Source: an uncultured Pelagibacteraceae bacterium (GTDB lineage: Bacteria; Pseudomonadota; Alphaproteobacteria; Pelagibacterales; Pelagibacteraceae). Taken from it: a stretch of 64,000 nucleotides of DNA. The position numbers and the translations under genes were made by a program. The notes below the pieces were generated by a model. The model did not search any database. It saw nothing but the letters and a program-made list of their open reading frames with translations, and was not told the origin of the DNA. The stretch lies in the NCBI GenBank assembly GCA_902595285.1, contig CACJPL010000002.1:1-64000 (forward strand). Direction: 5' to 3'. Within the stretch, counting starts at the first letter, position 1. Each line of letters opens with the position of its first letter. Shown piece after piece: positions 19,977 through 28,061 of this stretch.

Positions 19977-20405
19977 ATGCCAAAAAACTGTAATTTTATT
20001 GAAAAATTGAGAGAAGTTGGGCTCAGACCGACCAAGCAAAGAATAAAAATGTGTGAAGTTTTGTATAATAGAGAAAAAACTTTCCATTTTACAATTAACG
20101 ATCTTGTTAAAATGATATCTGAAAAAATGAATGAAAAGATATCTCTAGCCACAGTTTATAACACAGTTCATGCATTTGAAAAAAAAGGATATTTAAAAGA
20201 AATTTCAATCGATAGTCACAAAAGTTATTTTGATACAAACACATCAGCACATCATCATTTTTTTGATGAAGATACTCATGAGCTAATTGATTGTGATGAT
20301 AATGATATTGATCCGGTAAATATTAAAAAAAATATTACAGGAAAAAAAATAAATTCCGTTGAAGTGTTGGTTAGAATTGCGAGTGATAATCAAACTCAAA
20401 AATAA
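19977..20405 (+). CDS. irr: Iron response regulator Irr (Fur family)
   Basis: 142 residues. Fur-type winged helix: LRPTKQRIKMCEVL, then ISLATVYNTVHAFEKKGYL near residues 53-71. The HHH triplet (SAHHHFFDED, near 91-93) is the haem-binding histidine cluster typical of Irr, and there is no C-terminal CxxC. Irr represses or activates genes when iron/haem is low. Linkage of irr to fabA is a recognised alphaproteobacterial arrangement. The N-terminal haem regulatory Cys-Pro of Bradyrhizobium Irr is absent. Confidence 0.86.
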   Translation: MPKNCNFIEKLREVGLRPTKQRIKMCEVLYNREKTFHFTINDLVKMISEKMNEKISLATVYNTVHAFEKKGYLKEISIDSHKSYFDTNTSAHHHFFDEDTHELIDCDDNDIDPVNIKKNITGKKINSVEVLVRIASDNQTQK

Positions 20406-20434
20406 TTTAATTAAATCATATACTTAAAATCTAC

Positions 20435-20451
20435 ATTATAATAATTCTAAA
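20435..20451. promoter_or_regulatory. Candidate Irr box (ICE) upstream of rubrerythrin
   Basis: ATTATAATAATTCTAAA, read on the minus strand as TTTAGAATTATTATAAT, matches the fabA/irr site in 15 of 17 positions. It lies immediately upstream of the TTGACA -35 element of the rbr promoter, a position suited to activation or partial occlusion. Confidence 0.55.
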
Positions 20452-20453
20452 CT

Positions 20454-20482
20454 ATTGACATGCTGTCAATATGCATTATATG
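20454..20482 (+). promoter_or_regulatory. rbr promoter with overlapping perfect palindrome
   Basis: TTGACA (20455-20460) and TTATAT (20477-20482) are spaced by 16 bases and form a good sigma70-type promoter. The -35 element is embedded in the perfect inverted repeat ATTGACA-TGC-TGTCAAT (20454-20470), so a dimeric regulator may bind there. A strong Shine-Dalgarno (AAGGAG) precedes the rbr ATG, unusual in this window. Confidence 0.6.
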
Positions 20483-20510
20483 GTTTGTAAATTATTAAAA
20501 AGGAGAAAAA

Positions 20511-20927
20511 ATGTCTTTAAAAGGAAGTAAAACAGAAGAAAATTTAAAAGAGGCGTTTGCCGGTGAAAGTCAAGCAAACAGAAGATATCTTTATTTCGCA
20601 CAAAAAGCTGACATAGAAGGTTACAATGATGTAGCAGCAGTTTTTAGATCAACAGCAGAAGGTGAAACTGGTCACGCACATGGTCATTTAGAGTATCTAG
20701 AAGAAGTTGGTGATCCAGGAACTGGTATGCCAATTGGTGAAACAAAAGCAAATTTAGCTTCGGCAGTACAAGGCGAAACTCATGAGTATACTGATATGTA
20801 CCCTGGTATGGCTAAAACAGCTAGAGAAGAAGGCTTTGAAGAAATTGCTGACTGGTTTGAAACTTTAGCTAAAGCTGAAAAATCACACGCTGGTAAATTT
20901 CAAAAAACTTTAGAGTCTATTAGCTAA
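20511..20927 (+). CDS. rbr: Rubrerythrin (diiron domain only)
   Basis: 138 residues. Four-helix ferritin-like diiron protein: [16 protein letters not shown] near 17, [17 protein letters not shown] near 47, [14 protein letters not shown] near 88 and AEKSHAGKF near 119 give the Glu and ExxH ligands. The C-terminal rubredoxin domain of classical rubrerythrin is absent. The family reduces hydrogen peroxide in the cytoplasm; without the rubredoxin module the electron donor must be separate. Codon choice is G/C-richer than its neighbours and the Shine-Dalgarno is strong, suggesting high expression. Upstream are an Irr-like box and a palindrome. Confidence 0.92.
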   Translation: MSLKGSKTEENLKEAFAGESQANRRYLYFAQKADIEGYNDVAAVFRSTAEGETGHAHGHLEYLEEVGDPGTGMPIGETKANLASAVQGETHEYTDMYPGMAKTAREEGFEEIADWFETLAKAEKSHAGKFQKTLESIS

Positions 20928-20936
20928 TCAAATTTC

Positions 20937-20961
20937 TTAGTGGGCGTTAGTCGCCCACTAA
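20937..20961 (+). terminator. Strong hairpin after rbr
   Basis: A perfect 10-bp stem TTAGTGGGCG / CGCCCACTAA with a 5-base loop lies 10 bases after the rbr stop. The 3' side is followed by A-rich, not T-rich, sequence, so it may be an mRNA 3'-stabilising or processing hairpin that lowers read-through into the Fe-S gene, rather than a canonical terminator. Confidence 0.65.
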
Positions 20962-20992
20962 AAATAATTCGAATTTCAAAAAACTTAATTAT

Positions 20993-22324
20993 ATGAGCAA
21001 AGAAGGAAGTTTAGGTGCACCTATAAGACATCCTATAGATTTTGAGCATCCTGATTTTTTAAACCCTGAAAAGTTAGACGCTGAAATGAGAAGAGTGTTT
21101 GATATTTGTCATGGATGTAGAAGATGTTTTAATCTCTGCGATTCATTTCCTAAGCTATTTGACATGATTGATGAATCTAAAAATGAGGACGTTGATAGCT
21201 TATCTAGCGATCAATTTGCTCCTGTCGTTGATGCATGTACATTGTGTGATATGTGTTTTATGACTAAATGCCCATATGTTCCACCTCATGATTTTGATTT
21301 AGATTTTCCACATTTAATGTTGCGATATAGAACAGCGCAAAAAAAATTAGGTAAATTACCAAGCGTACCAACACAATTAGCCCAAATAGACCGAAACGCC
21401 AAAATTGGTGTCATGTTCTCTAAAATAGTCAACTGGGCATCAAATATTAAAAATAAATTAATCAGAAAAATCTTAGAATTAATTACTGGAATAGATAAAA
21501 GAGTCCAGTTACCAAGATATAACTCAGAAACTTTTTCAAATTTTTTCAAAAAAAATAGAGATAAGATAAATTATCAAACATCTTCTAAAGATAGAAAAGT
21601 TGTTATTTATTCAACTTGTTTTGTAAATTTTAATAAAAAAAATACAGGTGTTGCCGCTTTAAAAGTTTTGAAAAAAAATGGTGTAGAAGTTCAGGAGGCT
21701 TATCCTGGTTGTTGTGGGATGCCATTTCTAGAACAAGCTGATCTGTCAAAAGTTGTTGAACAAGCGAAAAAAGTTTCTAAGGATTTAATCGAATGGATTG
21801 ATAAAGGATATAAAGTAGTAACCTTAACAGCAAGTTGTGGATTGATGTTAAAATTCGAATGGCCTTTGTTATTACCAAAGGATGAAAAAATAAAAAAATT
21901 ATCTGCAAATGTTATGGATATTGATGAGTATGTTGTGGATATTGCAAACAATGAGGGATTAGTAGAAGGATTAAATGAGATTGATGGAGGAGTAACCGTG
22001 CATCATGCTTGTCATGCTAGAGCACAGAATATGGGCATCAAGGCAAGAGATATGTTAAAATTGATACCAAACGTTAAAATTGATGTAGTTGAAAGGTGTG
22101 CGGGTCATGGAGGAACTTTTGGAGTAATGAAAGAAACTCATGATTTAGCAAATAAAGTTGGAAGACCTACATCTAGACAAATAAAAAATAAAAATAATAA
22201 GTATATGGCTTCTGATTGCCCTTTAGCTGGTAAACATTTAAAACAGTTAGAAGTTGATACAAATATATCTAATGATGAGGCACTACATCCTATCGAATTG
22301 ATGGCAAAAAGTTATAACTTATGA
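20993..22324 (+). CDS. Fe-S oxidoreductase with two 4Fe-4S and CCG domains (GlpC/HdrD-like)
   Basis: 443 residues. N-terminal ferredoxin-like clusters: CHGCRRCFNLC near residue 39 and CTLCDMCFMTKCPYVPP near 82. C-terminal cysteine-rich (CCG) motifs: YPGCCGMPFLEQADL near 239, HHACHARAQNMG near 339 and ERCAGHGGTFG near 364. This is the heterodisulfide reductase/GlpC type of electron-transfer subunit. The location between rubrerythrin and a DUF3501 gene recurs in proteobacteria, so it may be an electron donor in peroxide reduction; that role is inferred. It overlaps the DUF3501 gene by 4 bases. Confidence 0.82.
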   Translation: MSKEGSLGAPIRHPIDFEHPDFLNPEKLDAEMRRVFDICHGCRRCFNLCDSFPKLFDMIDESKNEDVDSLSSDQFAPVVDACTLCDMCFMTKCPYVPPHDFDLDFPHLMLRYRTAQKKLGKLPSVPTQLAQIDRNAKIGVMFSKIVNWASNIKNKLIRKILELITGIDKRVQLPRYNSETFSNFFKKNRDKINYQTSSKDRKVVIYSTCFVNFNKKNTGVAALKVLKKNGVEVQEAYPGCCGMPFLEQADLSKVVEQAKKVSKDLIEWIDKGYKVVTLTASCGLMLKFEWPLLLPKDEKIKKLSANVMDIDEYVVDIANNEGLVEGLNEIDGGVTVHHACHARAQNMGIKARDMLKLIPNVKIDVVERCAGHGGTFGVMKETHDLANKVGRPTSRQIKNKNNKYMASDCPLAGKHLKQLEVDTNISNDEALHPIELMAKSYNL

Positions 22325-22920
22325 TCATGCCAAGAGAAAAAAGAGAAATTCAAAAACAAGACATCATGCCCTTAGATGTTTATATAGAAAAGAGACGTGA
22401 ATTAAGAAAAAGTATTGTTAATTATAAAAAAAATAGAAGAGTTGCTTTAGGCCCTTATGCTACTTTTTATTTTGAAAGTTATGAAACAATGTTAGCTCAA
22501 GTACAAGAAATGCTATATATTGAAAAAGGTGGTGATGAGCAACTTCAGGATGAGTTATCTGCTTACAATCCTTTAATACCTAACGGCAAAGAACTAACAG
22601 CAACTTTAATGTTTGAAATAGACAATCCCATCTCTAGGGCTGCGTTTCTTGGAAAAGTTGGTGGAATAGAAGAAACAGTATTTATGAAAATAAATGGTGA
22701 GAGAATTAAAGCAGTTCCCGAAGAAGATGTTGATAGAACTTCTTCTGAAGGAAAAGCTTCATCAGTACAGTTTATTCATTTTAATTTTACTGATGATCAA
22801 ATTGAAAAATTTCAATCTAACAGCTCAGAAATTGAGCTTGGAATTGATCATAAAGAGTATTCTCATAGCACAAAATTATCTAAAGAAAATATAGCCTCTT
22901 TATCTACTGATTTTAGTTAA
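22321..22920 (+). CDS. DUF3501 family protein
   Basis: 199 residues (or 197 from the Met two codons on, MPREKREIQ). Segments LDVYIEKRRELRKSIVNYKK, RVALGPYATFYFESYETM and EELSAYNPLIPNGKEL-type text are those of DUF3501 proteins, always encoded beside a rubrerythrin and the CCG Fe-S protein. No metal motif, membrane segment or signal is seen, so it is a soluble cytoplasmic partner of unknown function. It overlaps the Fe-S gene by 4 bases (ATGA), implying coupled translation, and overlaps the convergent SH3 gene by 4 bases. Confidence 0.78.
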   Translation: MIMPREKREIQKQDIMPLDVYIEKRRELRKSIVNYKKNRRVALGPYATFYFESYETMLAQVQEMLYIEKGGDEQLQDELSAYNPLIPNGKELTATLMFEIDNPISRAAFLGKVGGIEETVFMKINGERIKAVPEEDVDRTSSEGKASSVQFIHFNFTDDQIEKFQSNSSEIELGIDHKEYSHSTKLSKENIASLSTDFS

Positions 22921-23372
22921 TTTAGTCCCCAAATATTATCTGTTTTAATCCAACCTTCAAATTTTTCTGATGTAATTTTACACCAATTTTGTTCACATTT
23001 TTCTACAATTAATAATCTTCCCTCTTTTATTTGAGCAATTGGTTTAGCAAAAGATGTAGGTTTTTTAAATAAAACTTTATCTTTTGTAGCTATTACAGAA
23101 TTACTTCTTTTTAATTGAGAGATATGAATCCATCCACTGTTATTTTTTAAATCTATAATTCGCCTGAAATTCTCTTTTTTATCGATTTGTTTTAATGGAA
23201 GATTTATTTTTTTATAAACGTATTTAATATCAGATTCAAAACTTGGTCCGTAACGAACATTTACTTCATTCTTTTTAAGAGAGACAAAAATTTCATTTGC
23301 AAACGAAATGTGAGTAAAAAATAACAAAAAAAATACTATATAAATTTTTTTTATTATTAATTGCACAAGCAT
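22917..23372 (-). CDS. Secreted bacterial SH3-domain protein
   Basis: 151 residues. Signal peptide at residues about 8-25 (IYIVFFLLFFTHISFA, then NEIFV). Two SH3b-like repeats follow: NEVNVRYGPSFESDIKYVY with GWIHISQL near 83, and the second with GRLLIVEKCEQNWCKI and GWIKTDNIWG at the C-terminus. The order and spacing fit alphaproteobacterial periplasmic SH3_4 proteins presumed to bind peptidoglycan. Its start overlaps the ThiF-family gene by 16 bases; function unassigned. Confidence 0.72.
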   Translation of the reverse strand: MLVQLIIKKIYIVFFLLFFTHISFANEIFVSLKKNEVNVRYGPSFESDIKYVYKKINLPLKQIDKKENFRRIIDLKNNSGWIHISQLKRSNSVIATKDKVLFKKPTSFAKPIAQIKEGRLLIVEKCEQNWCKITSEKFEGWIKTDNIWGLN

Positions 23373-24112
23373 TTTTTTCTTTTATTAATTTTTGCTTTTC
23401 TGAAATTTAAATTTAATAGATCTAGAATTAGAATGTATCCATTTAAATTTTGTCCAATGTTTAATATTTTTTTTAAAACTTCGTTGGCTTGTAACGTACC
23501 TATTATTCCTGCAACAGTTCCCAAAATTCCCTCATATTCACAATTTAAAATTTCATCAGATATTGTTTCTTCTTGATAAAAACATCTCAAGCAAGGATTT
23601 TTTTTGTTGTTAAAATTAAAAGTAAAAATGTGTCCATCAAACTTACTTATAGCACCGGTGACTAGAAATTTTTTATATTTTAGACTTAAATCATTTATTA
23701 AAAATTTACTTTCAAAGTTATCAGTCCCATCAACAATATAGTCATAATTTTTAATAATTTTTTCAAATGTAGTCTTATTTAATTTTAAATTAAAAATATT
23801 TATTTTTGTCTTTGAATTAATTTTATTTAATTTTTTTTTTGCAATCTTTACTTTTGATTGATTTATATCTTTTTCATTATACAGGCTTTGTCTGTGGATA
23901 TTAGAGAGACTTACAATATCATGATCTGCAATCCCAAGTGTACCAATACCCGATCTAGTTAAAAATTCTGCTACTGGGCAACCTAGACCACCCATACCAA
24001 CTATCAAGACTTTTGAGGATAAAATTTTTTTTTGACCTGTTGCACCAATATTTTTAAGAATTATTTGCCTTGAGAATTTCTCTATTTCTTTTTTGTTTAA
24101 ATTTTTGCTCAT
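23357..24112 (-). CDS. HesA/MoeB/ThiF family E1-like adenylyltransferase
   Basis: 251 residues. Nucleotide-binding GMGGLGCPVAEFL near residue 39, catalytic Asp/Arg region DHDIVSLSNIHRQ near 62, and DGTDNFESK near 128. Zinc ligands appear as PCLRC near 173 and the terminal KKCLC. These enzymes adenylate the C-terminal Gly-Gly of ThiS/MoaD-like sulphur carriers; no carrier is encoded nearby, so thiamine versus molybdopterin cannot be decided. The rhodanese domain of eukaryotic-type MOCS3 is absent. It overlaps dut by 4 bases. Confidence 0.85.
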   Translation of the reverse strand: MSKNLNKKEIEKFSRQIILKNIGATGQKKILSSKVLIVGMGGLGCPVAEFLTRSGIGTLGIADHDIVSLSNIHRQSLYNEKDINQSKVKIAKKKLNKINSKTKINIFNLKLNKTTFEKIIKNYDYIVDGTDNFESKFLINDLSLKYKKFLVTGAISKFDGHIFTFNFNNKKNPCLRCFYQEETISDEILNCEYEGILGTVAGIIGTLQANEVLKKILNIGQNLNGYILILDLLNLNFRKAKINKRKKCLCN

Positions 24113-24546
24113 TTTCCTGTTGAGCCAAACCCACCTTCTCCTCTAATTGTTTCTGGTAGATCATCAGTTTCCTCTAGATCCATTTTAATTACAGGAGTTA
24201 AAATCATTTGTGCTATTCTATCCTTATTATTTATCAAGAAATCATTTTTCCCGTGATTAAAAAGAATTACTTTTATTTCTCCCCTGTAATCACTATCAAT
24301 AGTTCCGGGTGTATTTAAAACACTTATACTATTTTTTGCAGCTAAACCGGATCTTGGTCTTATTTGGATTTCAAAATCTCTTGAAAATGCAACAGCAAGA
24401 CCTGTTGGAACTAAGCATGATGAGTTTGGTTTAAGATTAATGGGTTTTTTTACTAGTGCCATCAAATCCATACCTGATGCACCTTCTGTTTTGTAAGCAG
24501 GTAATTCAACCGCAGGGTCTAACTTTTTGATAAGAACTTTTGCCAT
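24109..24546 (-). CDS. dut: Deoxyuridine 5'-triphosphate nucleotidohydrolase (dUTPase)
   Basis: 145 residues with all five dUTPase motifs in order: GASGMDLMA, RPRSGLAAKN, NTPGTIDSDYRGEI, NKDRIAQMIL and the C-terminal RGEGGFGSTGK. It hydrolyses dUTP to dUMP, preventing uracil incorporation. Its start overlaps the coaBC stop by one base. The dut-coaBC-ubiB-ubiE-mutM order beside dnaA is an old alphaproteobacterial arrangement. Confidence 0.95.
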   Translation of the reverse strand: MAKVLIKKLDPAVELPAYKTEGASGMDLMALVKKPINLKPNSSCLVPTGLAVAFSRDFEIQIRPRSGLAAKNSISVLNTPGTIDSDYRGEIKVILFNHGKNDFLINNKDRIAQMILTPVIKMDLEETDDLPETIRGEGGFGSTGK

Positions 24547-25751
24547 TAATTTAATTGATCAATTATTCTATCAACTATTTCATCAGAAATTCCAGATTTT
24601 TTTTTATATGAAAGTTTTTCTTTTTTAACGTATTTGTTTTTATAATGAATTGTCACCTCATTATAATCAGAATTAAATCCTATATCTTTATTTGATACAT
24701 CATTAGAAATTATCCAGTCACAATTTTTCTTGTTTAATTTTTCCTCTGCATTTTTATCAATCTGATTAGTTTCTGCTGCAAATCCTATTACAAGTTCAGG
24801 TCTCATAGAGTTATGGTTAGACACATAATGAAGTATGTCTACATTTTTTTCTAAATTTAAGTTTAAGTTTTCTTGTTTTTTAATTTTATTTTCATACTTT
24901 TTATTAATTTTAAAATCAGCTACCGCAGCAGAAAAAATTGCTACATCAACAGGTAAATTTTTTTGGGTAGCAACTAACATTTCATCTGCTGTTTCAACTT
25001 TAATAAGATTAATATCTTTTGTTATTTCAAGATTAGTTGGACCTGATATCAATGTTGTATCAAAACCTTTTTTGGATAATGACTTTGCTAATTCATATCC
25101 TTGTTTACCACTTGATTTATTTGTAATAAAACGAACTGGATCTATATACTCATTAGTTGGACCCGCTGTAACTAATGCTTTAAATTTTTTGTTATTTTTT
25201 TGAGTTAAGAAATATTTATCAATTTCTTCAGCAATTACTGATGGGTCTGACATTTTACCTTCCCCGTATTCACCACATGCCATATCACCAACCTCTGGAC
25301 CAATTAGTTTATATCCAAACTCCTTTAATTTTTTTAAATTTATTTTAGTAGTTGGATGTTCCCACATTCTTACATTCATTGCTGGTGCTAAAATAATATC
25401 TTTATCTGAAGCTAAAACCACAGTAGATGCCAAGTCATCAGTTGTTCCTTGAGCTAATTTTGAAATTGTATTTGCTGTCGTTGGTGCAATTAAAATTAAA
25501 TCTGCCCATCTTGAAAGTGAAATATGATCCATTTCAGCTTCGTTCTCAACGCTGAATAATTCACTATATACTTTACCTTGAGAAAGTGATGTTACTGACA
25601 ATGGAGTTACAAATTCTTTTGCACTTTTAGTAAGGATTGTCTTTATTTCTGCCCCATTCTTTTTAAAAAGTCTAATTGTTTCAAGACTTTTATAAGCAGA
25701 TACCCCTCCACAGATAATGAATAGTATTTTTTTATTTAACAAATTTTTCAT
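24546..25751 (-). CDS. coaBC: Bifunctional phosphopantothenoylcysteine decarboxylase/synthetase CoaBC
   Basis: 401 residues. The N-terminal flavoprotein CoaC half shows GGVSAYKSLETIR, the catalytic His in MDHISLSRWADL near residue 75 and PAMNVRMWEHP near 123; the CoaB half begins VTAGPTNEYIDPVRFITN near 195 and contains the KNCDWIISNDV motif near 345. It makes 4'-phosphopantetheine for coenzyme A. It lies 8 bases after ubiB. Confidence 0.95.
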   Translation of the reverse strand: MKNLLNKKILFIICGGVSAYKSLETIRLFKKNGAEIKTILTKSAKEFVTPLSVTSLSQGKVYSELFSVENEAEMDHISLSRWADLILIAPTTANTISKLAQGTTDDLASTVVLASDKDIILAPAMNVRMWEHPTTKINLKKLKEFGYKLIGPEVGDMACGEYGEGKMSDPSVIAEEIDKYFLTQKNNKKFKALVTAGPTNEYIDPVRFITNKSSGKQGYELAKSLSKKGFDTTLISGPTNLEITKDINLIKVETADEMLVATQKNLPVDVAIFSAAVADFKINKKYENKIKKQENLNLNLEKNVDILHYVSNHNSMRPELVIGFAAETNQIDKNAEEKLNKKNCDWIISNDVSNKDIGFNSDYNEVTIHYKNKYVKKEKLSYKKKSGISDEIVDRIIDQLN

Positions 25752-25759
25752 TTGCGGAA

Positions 25760-27328
25760 TTAAAATACTATAAGACCAAAAATTACAAGAAGTAATAAAC
25801 CAATAATAGATTGATTTCTAAATGCTATCATTTCTGATTTCTTATCATTTAAAGCGGTATATGAATTTGAGTTTTGTGGAATTTGACCGCTAGCTAAAAA
25901 CGTTAATGCTTGATTTGCTTTATCCATAATCTCAGGAAATTCTGGCAAACGTTTAATAACTTCAGATGTATTTTTTAAAGTTTCATTTAAATTATTAATT
26001 GGGTCTTTTGTTTCTTTAAGCCAATTTTCTAGTACAGGCTTTGAAGTTGTCCAAATATTTGTGTTTGGATTTAATTTTCTTGCTACACCCTCAACAACAA
26101 CCATAGTTTTTTGTAACATTAATAATTGAGGTTGAGTTTGCATATTAAACTTTTCTGTTACATCAAACAATTGTTTGAGCAATTTACCTCCTGAAATATC
26201 TTTCACTTCTTGACCAAATATAGGCTCACCAATTGATCTCAAAGCTTGAGCTAGATCATCAATTGGTACTTCTTTAGGAACTAATCCAGCCACTAAATGA
26301 ACCTCAGCTACTTTTCGATAATCTCTTTGAATAAATCCAAATAAAATTTCTGCTAAAAACCTTTTACTAAGTTTATCCAATCTACCCATAATCCCAAAAT
26401 CTATTGGTACAATTTGGCCACTATTATCAACAAAAATATTTCCTTGATGCATATCTGCATGAAAAAAACCATCTCTTACAGCATGTCTCAAAAAATGCTG
26501 GATAATATCTTCTGCTATTTTATTAGTATCTAAATTTCTTTTCTTTAACTCCTCAGCTTCCCTTATTGAGATTCCATCTATCCAATCCAAAGTCATTACA
26601 TTTTCACTAGTAAAATTCCAATAAATCTCAGGAACTTTAAACCCAGCATCATTTTTAGTATTTTCTGCATATTCATTTGCAGCAGCAGCTTCAAATCTTA
26701 AATCCATTTCTAGATTAGTTATTTCTTTAAGTAAAAAAACAACTTCAACAAGTTTTAATCTTTTTGTTTTTTTTACAAATGACTCGATAATAAATGCAAA
26801 TAACATCATTGCATCTATTTCTTCATTGAATATTTTTTTTATATTTGGTCTTAAAATTTTTATTGCTACATCTTTGATAGTTCCATTGTCATTTATTTTT
26901 GCTTTATGAACTTGCGCAATTGATGCGGCAGCAACTGGTTCACTTAAATCAATTATTGAATTAAACGCATCAACTCCAAGATCTTCTTTAATAATTTCTT
27001 TTGCTTCATGAATTGAAAAAGGGGGTAATCGATCTTGAAGTTTTTCAAGCTTTAAAGATAATTCTTCTCCAATTATATCAGGTCTAGTAGCAAGAAATTG
27101 TCCAAGTTTAATAAAAGTTGTACCCATAGACTCTAATGACCTGGATAGTCTTTCTCCATCATCCTCAATCAAATTATTTTGTTCCTTTTTTTCAAACGAA
27201 ATAGATAAAATTTGGAATAATATTGTTACAGCTAAAGGAGGTTTTTTAAATTTTGATGCAATTTTTAAAATATCTGATTTTGCAATTTTTCTTCCTAATT
27301 TAAATAAAGTAATAAATTTTTTAATCAT
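25760..27328 (-). CDS. ubiB: UbiB, ABC1/ADCK-family atypical kinase for ubiquinone synthesis
   Basis: Taking the ATG at 27328 (MIKKFITLFKLG) gives 522 residues and a one-base TAATG overlap with the ubiE stop; the ORF-track start at 27340 is a TTG inside ubiE. Family marks: KLGQFLATRPDIIGEEL (KxGQ motif) near 93, SIAQVHKAK near 139, and the kinase-like loop HADMHQGNIFVDNSGQ near 290 followed by IDFGIMG. A C-terminal hydrophobic segment (SIIGLLLLVIFGLIVF) anchors it in the membrane. It supports coenzyme Q biosynthesis, probably as an ATPase. Confidence 0.92.
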   Translation of the reverse strand: MIKKFITLFKLGRKIAKSDILKIASKFKKPPLAVTILFQILSISFEKKEQNNLIEDDGERLSRSLESMGTTFIKLGQFLATRPDIIGEELSLKLEKLQDRLPPFSIHEAKEIIKEDLGVDAFNSIIDLSEPVAAASIAQVHKAKINDNGTIKDVAIKILRPNIKKIFNEEIDAMMLFAFIIESFVKKTKRLKLVEVVFLLKEITNLEMDLRFEAAAANEYAENTKNDAGFKVPEIYWNFTSENVMTLDWIDGISIREAEELKKRNLDTNKIAEDIIQHFLRHAVRDGFFHADMHQGNIFVDNSGQIVPIDFGIMGRLDKLSKRFLAEILFGFIQRDYRKVAEVHLVAGLVPKEVPIDDLAQALRSIGEPIFGQEVKDISGGKLLKQLFDVTEKFNMQTQPQLLMLQKTMVVVEGVARKLNPNTNIWTTSKPVLENWLKETKDPINNLNETLKNTSEVIKRLPEFPEIMDKANQALTFLASGQIPQNSNSYTALNDKKSEMIAFRNQSIIGLLLLVIFGLIVF

Positions 27329-28032
27329 TAAATTTTCCAACCACTATGAATTGAGACAATACCACCAGAAAGATTTCTATAAGAACATTTATGAAAATTA
27401 TTTTTTTCCATCAACTCTATTAATTCATCTTGATTAATAAATTGTTCAATACTTTTGATTAAATATTCGTAAGGTTTTTTTTCTCCAACTACAAACTGAC
27501 CAATAATAGGAATGAGTTTTGCATAATTTTTATATACAAAATCAAGATTTGAATTTTGAATCTTAGAAAATTCTAGACATAGATAACGTCCACCAGGCTT
27601 TAAAACTCTATAGGCTTCTGACAGTGCCTTATTTAAATTTTTTGTATTTCTTAGCCCAAAGCTAATAGTGTAATAATCAAATGAATTGTCTGTTATTGGT
27701 AATTTTTCTGCTGGAGAAATAACCCATTTTACATTTTTGTAATTAGATAATTTTTGCTTTCCTTGACTGACCATTCCTTTATTAGGGTCTACACAAGTAA
27801 TTTCAGCCTCTTTATTTGTGCTATCTAAAAATAACTTTCCAATATCCCCCGTCCCACATGCAACATCAATTAATTTTCTACTAACTCTCGGATTTATCAT
27901 ATTGATTAAACTTTTTTTCCAATATCTATGAACACCCATAGACATAAAATCATTCATCAAGTCGTATTTATTGAAGACCTGATTAAATACATTTTCTACA
28001 AGTCCTTTTTTATTTTGAAGATTTTGTTGCAT
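27328..28032 (-). CDS. ubiE: Ubiquinone/menaquinone biosynthesis C-methyltransferase UbiE
   Basis: 234 residues. SAM-binding motif DVACGTGDIGKLFL near residue 57, post-motif ISPAEKLPITDNSFD near 106, and the UbiE signature SFGLRNTKNLNKALSEAYRV near 128. It C-methylates the ubiquinone ring intermediate. It is divergent from mutM with a 29-base gap and joined to ubiB by a one-base overlap. Confidence 0.94.
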   Translation of the reverse strand: MQQNLQNKKGLVENVFNQVFNKYDLMNDFMSMGVHRYWKKSLINMINPRVSRKLIDVACGTGDIGKLFLDSTNKEAEITCVDPNKGMVSQGKQKLSNYKNVKWVISPAEKLPITDNSFDYYTISFGLRNTKNLNKALSEAYRVLKPGGRYLCLEFSKIQNSNLDFVYKNYAKLIPIIGQFVVGEKKPYEYLIKSIEQFINQDELIELMEKNNFHKCSYRNLSGGIVSIHSGWKI

Positions 28033-28061
28033 AAAAAAATATATATTGAATATAGTATTAA

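Noticed and set aside
27329-27340. TTG start for ubiB
   Set aside because: The ATG at 27328 gives a standard one-base overlap with ubiE and the usual N-terminus.
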